From: Rhodospirillales bacterium
GTDB lineage: Bacteria > Pseudomonadota > Alphaproteobacteria > JAREAF01
NCBI GenBank assembly: GCA_029240475.1
Contig: JAREAF010000117.1
Location: forward strand, 1 to 7,837
Reading direction: 5' to 3'
DNA length: 7,837 nt
The notes under the pieces are model-generated. The model was not told the origin of the DNA. It was given only the letters and a program-made list of their open reading frames with translations, and did not search any database. This document shows positions 5,161 to 7,837 of the stretch, piece by piece. Both the position numbers and the translations under genes were made by a program. Numbering within the stretch: the stretch's first letter is position 1; each line of letters starts with the position of its first letter.

Positions 5161-6074
5161 CCGGCGGGGGCGCGGCGGCCCGCGGCGATCTCGAAGATCG
5201 CGAGCGCCGCCCCGCCGAGCGCCAGCGGCACCAGGTAATAGATCGCCCGGAACGCCAGCAGGGCCGCGATGGTCTCCGCCCCCGGGAGGAGGGCCAGCGT
5301 CACCGCCTCGACGACGCCCAGCCCGCCCGGGGCATGGGCCAGCATGCCGGCCGCGGCCGCCGCCATATAGACCGCCAGCACGGTGTCGAAGGAGAGCGCG
5401 GCGCTCCCGCCCAAGCACTGGTGGAGCACGCCCGCAACCAGCAGGACATCCACGCACCCGACCACCATCTGCCCGAGCGCCAGGCGCATTCGAGGCGGAG
5501 GTATGTGCAATCGCCCGAGCCGGATCTGCCGGCCGGAGCGGACTGCGGCCAGGTAGAGCACCGGAACGGCCAGCGCCACCGCTCCCGCGGCCACGAGAGT
5601 ACCCTCAGGCACCCCGATCAGCCCGCTGACCCAGCCGGCGGAGGTGGCCATCACCAGACCGCCGAGCAGGCTGTATCCCAGCACGACCGTCAGCCCGCAG
5701 AACAGGATGACGCGGGCGATCTCGCCGGCCCGCAGCCCCCAGCGGCGGTAGAACCGGAATCGCACCGCTCCGCTGCTGACCGCGGCTAGTCCCAGGGAAT
5801 GCCCGATGGAAAGCGCGACAAAGGAGGCGAAGGCGACGTGCCGGTAAGGCAGGTCCTTGCCCGCGTAGCGGATGGCCAGCAAATCGACCCCGGTCAGGAG
5901 AAGATAGCTTGCGGCCGAGAGGAGGGCGGCGCCGGCGAGCTGACCTGGGCCGAGCTGGCGCAACGCCGCCTCGACGTCGGCCAGGTCGTATCGGCCGATG
6001 GTTCTGGCCAGCAGGACGCCGGCCAATCCCAGCACAGCGACGGCAACGATTGCGCCGATCCAGGAGCGGGCCAT
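5157..6074 (-). CDS. MprF/YbhN-like integral membrane protein (LPG_synthase_TM family, UPF0104 type)
   Basis: Protein of 305 residues, almost wholly hydrophobic with about eight predicted membrane helices (for example 7-24, 45-63, 81-98, 118-143, 160-177, 203-219, 229-247, 263-295). Family marks are SIGHSLGLAAVSSGAVRFRFYRRWGL (89-114), the polar turn shared with the MprF flippase domain, and AHAPGGLGVVEAV (246-258), the typical HxxGGLGxxE loop. In MprF this domain moves lysyl-phosphatidylglycerol across the membrane. Here no C-terminal aminoacyl-transferase domain is present, so the protein resembles stand-alone YbhN-type members whose substrate is unknown. I take the ATG at 6074 (MARSWIGAIV) because it directly precedes the first helix; its Shine-Dalgarno is poor. 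ATGs at 6137 and 6143 are alternatives that add a Cys/Arg-rich stretch overlapping the upstream dyad. The TAG stop (5159-5157) interlocks with the TAA of the convergent export gene. Confidence 0.87.
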   Translation of the reverse strand: MARSWIGAIVAVAVLGLAGVLLARTIGRYDLADVEAALRQLGPGQLAGAALLSAASYLLLTGVDLLAIRYAGKDLPYRHVAFASFVALSIGHSLGLAAVSSGAVRFRFYRRWGLRAGEIARVILFCGLTVVLGYSLLGGLVMATSAGWVSGLIGVPEGTLVAAGAVALAVPVLYLAAVRSGRQIRLGRLHIPPPRMRLALGQMVVGCVDVLLVAGVLHQCLGGSAALSFDTVLAVYMAAAAAGMLAHAPGGLGVVEAVTLALLPGAETIAALLAFRAIYYLVPLALGGAALAIFEIAAGRRAPAG

Positions 6075-6127
6075 ACCGGGTGGTCGAACACATCTCGTTG
6101 CGGGGCTGTTGCGGCTCCTAACCCTTG

Positions 6128-6152
6128 TTGCGCACATGCGCATTGTGCGAAA
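6128..6152. promoter_or_regulatory. Operator-like dyad CGCACA-N7-TGTGCG in a divergent gap
   Basis: CGCACA (6131-6136) and TGTGCG (6144-6149) are perfect inverted repeats around 7 bases, and TT (6128-6129) against AA (6151-6152) extends the symmetry past one mismatch. An AT-rich patch (6150-6157) follows directly. A weak plus-strand promoter can be drawn with TTGCGC at 6128-6133 and AAATAA at 6151-6156, 17 bases apart, which would put the dyad in the spacer. The site lies between the minus-strand membrane protein and the plus-strand small gene, so it could control either. The symmetry is visible; the regulator is unknown. Confidence 0.45.
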
Positions 6153-6174
6153 ATAAACCCAATCAGGGGACCGG

Positions 6175-6198
6175 CCCGGCCGCTTTGCGCCGGCCGGG
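6175..6198 (+). other. GC-rich hairpin in the leader of the small unknown gene
   Basis: CCCGGCCG (6175-6182) pairs perfectly with CGGCCGGG (6191-6198) around an 8-base loop, 22 bases before the GTG at 6221. It is stable by composition but without a T-run. It may structure the leader of the small gene. Confidence 0.35.
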
Positions 6199-6220
6199 AG
6201 CGATAGGGGGTCTTGCCCAA

Positions 6221-6538
6221 GTGAGCGACGTCACCAGCCGGCCGCGCGCCGGCATGATCGAGATTGCCGAAGGCGACGAGCAGATGCTGCGGCGTCTGCG
6301 GGACCGGGATGCGCGGCTTGCCGCCTTCTCCATCGTCTATGGAACGGCCTGCCTGCAGCTCTTGCGCGCCCACGGGCGCAGCGAGGAGGCCACGAATTTC
6401 ACCAAGGCGCTGGAGAGCCTGCGGGAAATCTTCGCCGCCGGGGTCGGGGACGAGCGTCTGGCCCAGGCGCTGGACTGGGTGTCCAGCGAGATCTGGGCCC
6501 TGGGTTCCTCCTCGGGGATTTCCCGGGCGCGGCACTGA
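6221..6538 (+). CDS. Small helical protein of unknown function
   Basis: Protein of 105 residues from GTG 6221, with TAGGGGG (6204-6210) 10 bases upstream as a plausible ribosome-binding site. An internal ATG at 6254 (MIEIAEGDEQ) lacks one. I do not recognise a family. The sequence is soluble and mostly helical by composition, with no signal peptide or membrane helix. A charged stretch DEQMLRRLRDRDARLAAF (19-36) is followed by an amphipathic segment with SIVYGTACLQLLRAHG (37-52), then a Glu/Leu/Ala-rich helix about 54-72 and another about 77-95 ending EIWALGSSSG. Cys44 is the only cysteine. The upstream extension to 6125 is rejected because it runs through the hairpin and dyad. The nearest same-strand neighbour is the PotA-like ATPase, about 160 bp downstream, too far to assume one operon. 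Codon use matches its neighbours, with G/C-rich third positions, which supports real coding. Confidence 0.65.
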   Translation: MSDVTSRPRAGMIEIAEGDEQMLRRLRDRDARLAAFSIVYGTACLQLLRAHGRSEEATNFTKALESLREIFAAGVGDERLAQALDWVSSEIWALGSSSGISRARH

Positions 6539-6551
6539 GCCGCCCCGAAAT
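6518..6551 (+). terminator. Imperfect hairpin at the stop codon of the small unknown gene
   Basis: GCGGC (6529-6533) pairs with GCCGC (6539-6543), extended by GGG (6525-6527) with CCC (6544-6546) past one bulged base, and further by an ATTTC/GAAAT match (about 6519-6523 with 6547-6551). The loop contains the TGA at 6536-6538. The tail is AAATT, not a T-run, so termination here is only a possibility. Confidence 0.3.
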
Positions 6552-6655
6552 TGCCGGGCCTCGTTCCAGCTCCTGCTTGCGCTCGCCTCGGCTTCCGGAA
6601 GTAGGATAGCCAGAGGCCTCCAAGTTGCTGCAAGAACAGCGGGTTTGAACCGCTG

Positions 6656-6671
6656 AGCGCGCATGCGCGCT
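6656..6671. promoter_or_regulatory. Perfect 16-bp palindrome AGCGCGCATGCGCGCT just before potA
   Basis: The eight bases 6656-6663 are the exact reverse complement of 6664-6671. A separate hairpin, CAGCGG/CCGCTG with a 7-base loop, ends just upstream (about 6637-6655). The palindrome spans the upstream candidate ATG (6663) of the transporter gene, which is one reason to prefer the ATG at 6699 as start and to read this as a possible operator or leader element. GC-rich alternating sequence can form palindromes by chance. Confidence 0.4.
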
Positions 6672-6698
6672 TCCGAGCAGGATGGGACGGACGCATTG

Positions 6699-7832
6699 AT
6701 GCCCCTTAAGACGGGCGGATCGGCCCCGGATATCGAGTTCCGGCAGGTGACCAAGCGCTATGGCGAGGTCGTGGCCGTCGACCGCGTCGACCTCGAGGTC
6801 CGGCGCGGCGCCTTCCATTCGCTGCTCGGGCCTTCCGGCTGCGGCAAGACCACCTCGCTGCGCCTCATCGCCGGATTCGAGCAGCCCAGCTTGGGCGACG
6901 TTCGGATCGGCGCGCAATCCATGGTCGGGGTGCCGCCGTTTCGGCGCCCGGTGAACATGGTTTTCCAGCAATACGCCCTCTTCCCGCACCTCAATGTGGC
7001 GGACAATGTCGGTTATGGGCTGCGCCAGCGCTCGCCGCGTCCCGGCAAGGCGGAGATCGCGCGCCGGATCGAGGAGACGCTGGAGCTGGTGCGGCTGCCC
7101 CGCTTCGGGCATCGGCGGGTCTGGGAGCTCTCCGGAGGGCAGCAGCAGCGGGTGGCGCTCGCCCGCGCCCTGATCAACCACCCGACCGTGCTCCTCCTGG
7201 ACGAACCGCTGGCCGCGCTCGACCGCAAGCTGCGCCGGGAGATGCAGATGGAGCTGCAGACCCTGCAGCGAGAGGTCGGCATCACCTTCGTCCTGGTCAC
7301 CCATGACCAGGAGGAGGCGCTGTCGATGAGCGACACCATCAGCATCATGCGCGAGGGCCGCATCGTCCAGACCGGCAGCCCGCGCGAGCTCTACGACGCT
7401 CCGGTGAACCGCTATGTGGCCGATTTCATCGGGCAGTCCAACTTCTTCGCCGGCCGGCTGGTGGAGGCGGGGCCCGGGGGCGCGCGCATCCGCACGGACG
7501 GCGGCTTGGAGATTGCGGCGCCCTATCCGGCGAGCGCGCCGGGCTTGAACGGGGCGGAGCGGGCTGTCATCGCCGTGCGCCCGGAAGTGATCGGGATCGT
7601 TCCGGCCGAAACGCCGGCCCGCACCCTGTTCGACTTCGCCGTGCCGGGCCGCATCCTGAACCGCATCTATCTGGGCGATCAGACCGAGTTCAGCGTCGCC
7701 AGCGAGGCGCTGGGCGAGGTCCTGGTCCGCGCTTCGAAAACCTCGGAAGCGGTTTCGTCGGGCTTGGCGCCCGGCGATGCCGTTGTCATCGGATGGCGCC
7801 AGCAAGCGGGATTGGCGCTCGCCGACAGCTAA
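6699..7832 (+). CDS. potA: PotA-like ABC transporter ATP-binding protein (spermidine/putrescine type)
   Basis: Protein of 377 residues from the ATG at 6699. The ATG at 6663 in the same frame would give 389 residues. Neither start has a strong Shine-Dalgarno; GGGACGG 8 bases before 6699 is the better of the two. The ATPase domain has Walker A GPSGCGKTT (44-52), Q-loop VFQQYALFPHL (88-98), signature LSGGQQQR (144-151), Walker B VLLLDEP with catalytic Glu169, and H-loop His202 in VTHDQEEAL. The order, spacing and LYDAPVNRYVADFIGQSNFF (231-250) match the PotA/polyamine (CUT1-like) subgroup. Residues about 250-377 form a TOBE domain (ERAVIAVRPEVIGI, then GRILNRIYLGDQTEFSV), the regulatory substrate-sensing part. 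It powers import of polyamines or similar small cations with two permeases and a binding protein, expected just downstream but outside the window. The exact substrate (putrescine, spermidine, Fe3+ or another solute) cannot be fixed from the ATPase alone. Confidence 0.92.
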   Translation: MPLKTGGSAPDIEFRQVTKRYGEVVAVDRVDLEVRRGAFHSLLGPSGCGKTTSLRLIAGFEQPSLGDVRIGAQSMVGVPPFRRPVNMVFQQYALFPHLNVADNVGYGLRQRSPRPGKAEIARRIEETLELVRLPRFGHRRVWELSGGQQQRVALARALINHPTVLLLDEPLAALDRKLRREMQMELQTLQREVGITFVLVTHDQEEALSMSDTISIMREGRIVQTGSPRELYDAPVNRYVADFIGQSNFFAGRLVEAGPGGARIRTDGGLEIAAPYPASAPGLNGAERAVIAVRPEVIGIVPAETPARTLFDFAVPGRILNRIYLGDQTEFSVASEALGEVLVRASKTSEAVSSGLAPGDAVVIGWRQQAGLALADS

Positions 7833-7837
7833 TAAGA

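Noticed and set aside
6640..6660. tRNA-like T-arm sequence (GGTTTGAACC) near the potA start
   Set aside because: There is no acceptor stem, D-arm or anticodon arm around it; it is only a short hairpin.
6648..6673. A second EcfG-like promoter (TGAAC-N17-CGCT) before potA
   Set aside because: Both boxes carry a mismatch and the site overlaps the palindrome and hairpin, so a chance match is likely.
6399..7805. Minus-strand frame of 468 codons opposite the small gene and potA
   Set aside because: It is an antisense shadow of the PotA-like ATPase, whose Walker A, signature, Walker B and H-loop are all on the plus strand.

Overview
The window is GC-rich, densely packed bacterial chromosome. The evidence points to an alphaproteobacterium: a stress-type GlsB/YeaQ membrane protein sits behind a promoter resembling the EcfG general-stress type, the small hydrophobic protein before it resembles a family common in Rhizobiales-like genomes, and codon use and gene content fit that class. 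This is inference from protein flavour and composition, because no rRNA or marker gene is present. I see no rRNA, tRNA, CRISPR array, insertion sequence, phage gene or toxin-antitoxin pair. The region looks like ordinary core or near-core genome with mixed transcription directions.

Layout from left to right: (1) The N-terminal 216 residues of a type II haloacid-dehalogenase-like hydrolase on the minus strand, cut by the left edge. (2) A 234-bp divergent gap, then a small two-helix membrane protein on the plus strand whose ribosome-binding site lies inside a predicted hairpin. (3) A GlsB/YeaQ/YmgE stress membrane protein on the plus strand with an EcfG-like promoter. (4) A convergent malonyl-CoA synthetase (MatB-type acyl-CoA ligase) on the minus strand, with a long inverted repeat at the junction. 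(5) A 284-bp divergent gap with an operator-like palindrome and a leader hairpin, then an NAD-dependent sugar epimerase/dehydratase and a short outer-membrane-type polysaccharide export lipoprotein, both plus strand. (6) A convergent MprF/YbhN-type integral membrane protein on the minus strand whose stop codon interlocks with that of the export protein. (7) A divergent gap with a strong dyad, a small uncharacterised helical protein on the plus strand, and a complete PotA-like ABC transporter ATPase on the plus strand that reaches the right edge.

Functional links are modest. The epimerase and the polysaccharide export lipoprotein are co-oriented and fit a small cell-surface polysaccharide locus. 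The adjacent MprF-like membrane protein could also act on the envelope, but it is transcribed towards them. PotA probably begins a polyamine or related solute uptake operon that continues beyond the window. MatB stands alone, without the malonate transporter or malonyl-CoA decarboxylase genes often found with it. I did not find a convincing new multi-gene system. The observations most worth a second look are the small unknown protein at 6221-6538, the operator-like palindromes at 3283-3295, 6128-6152 and 6656-6671, the EcfG-like promoter at 1210-1234, and the hairpin that covers a Shine-Dalgarno sequence at 838-876.
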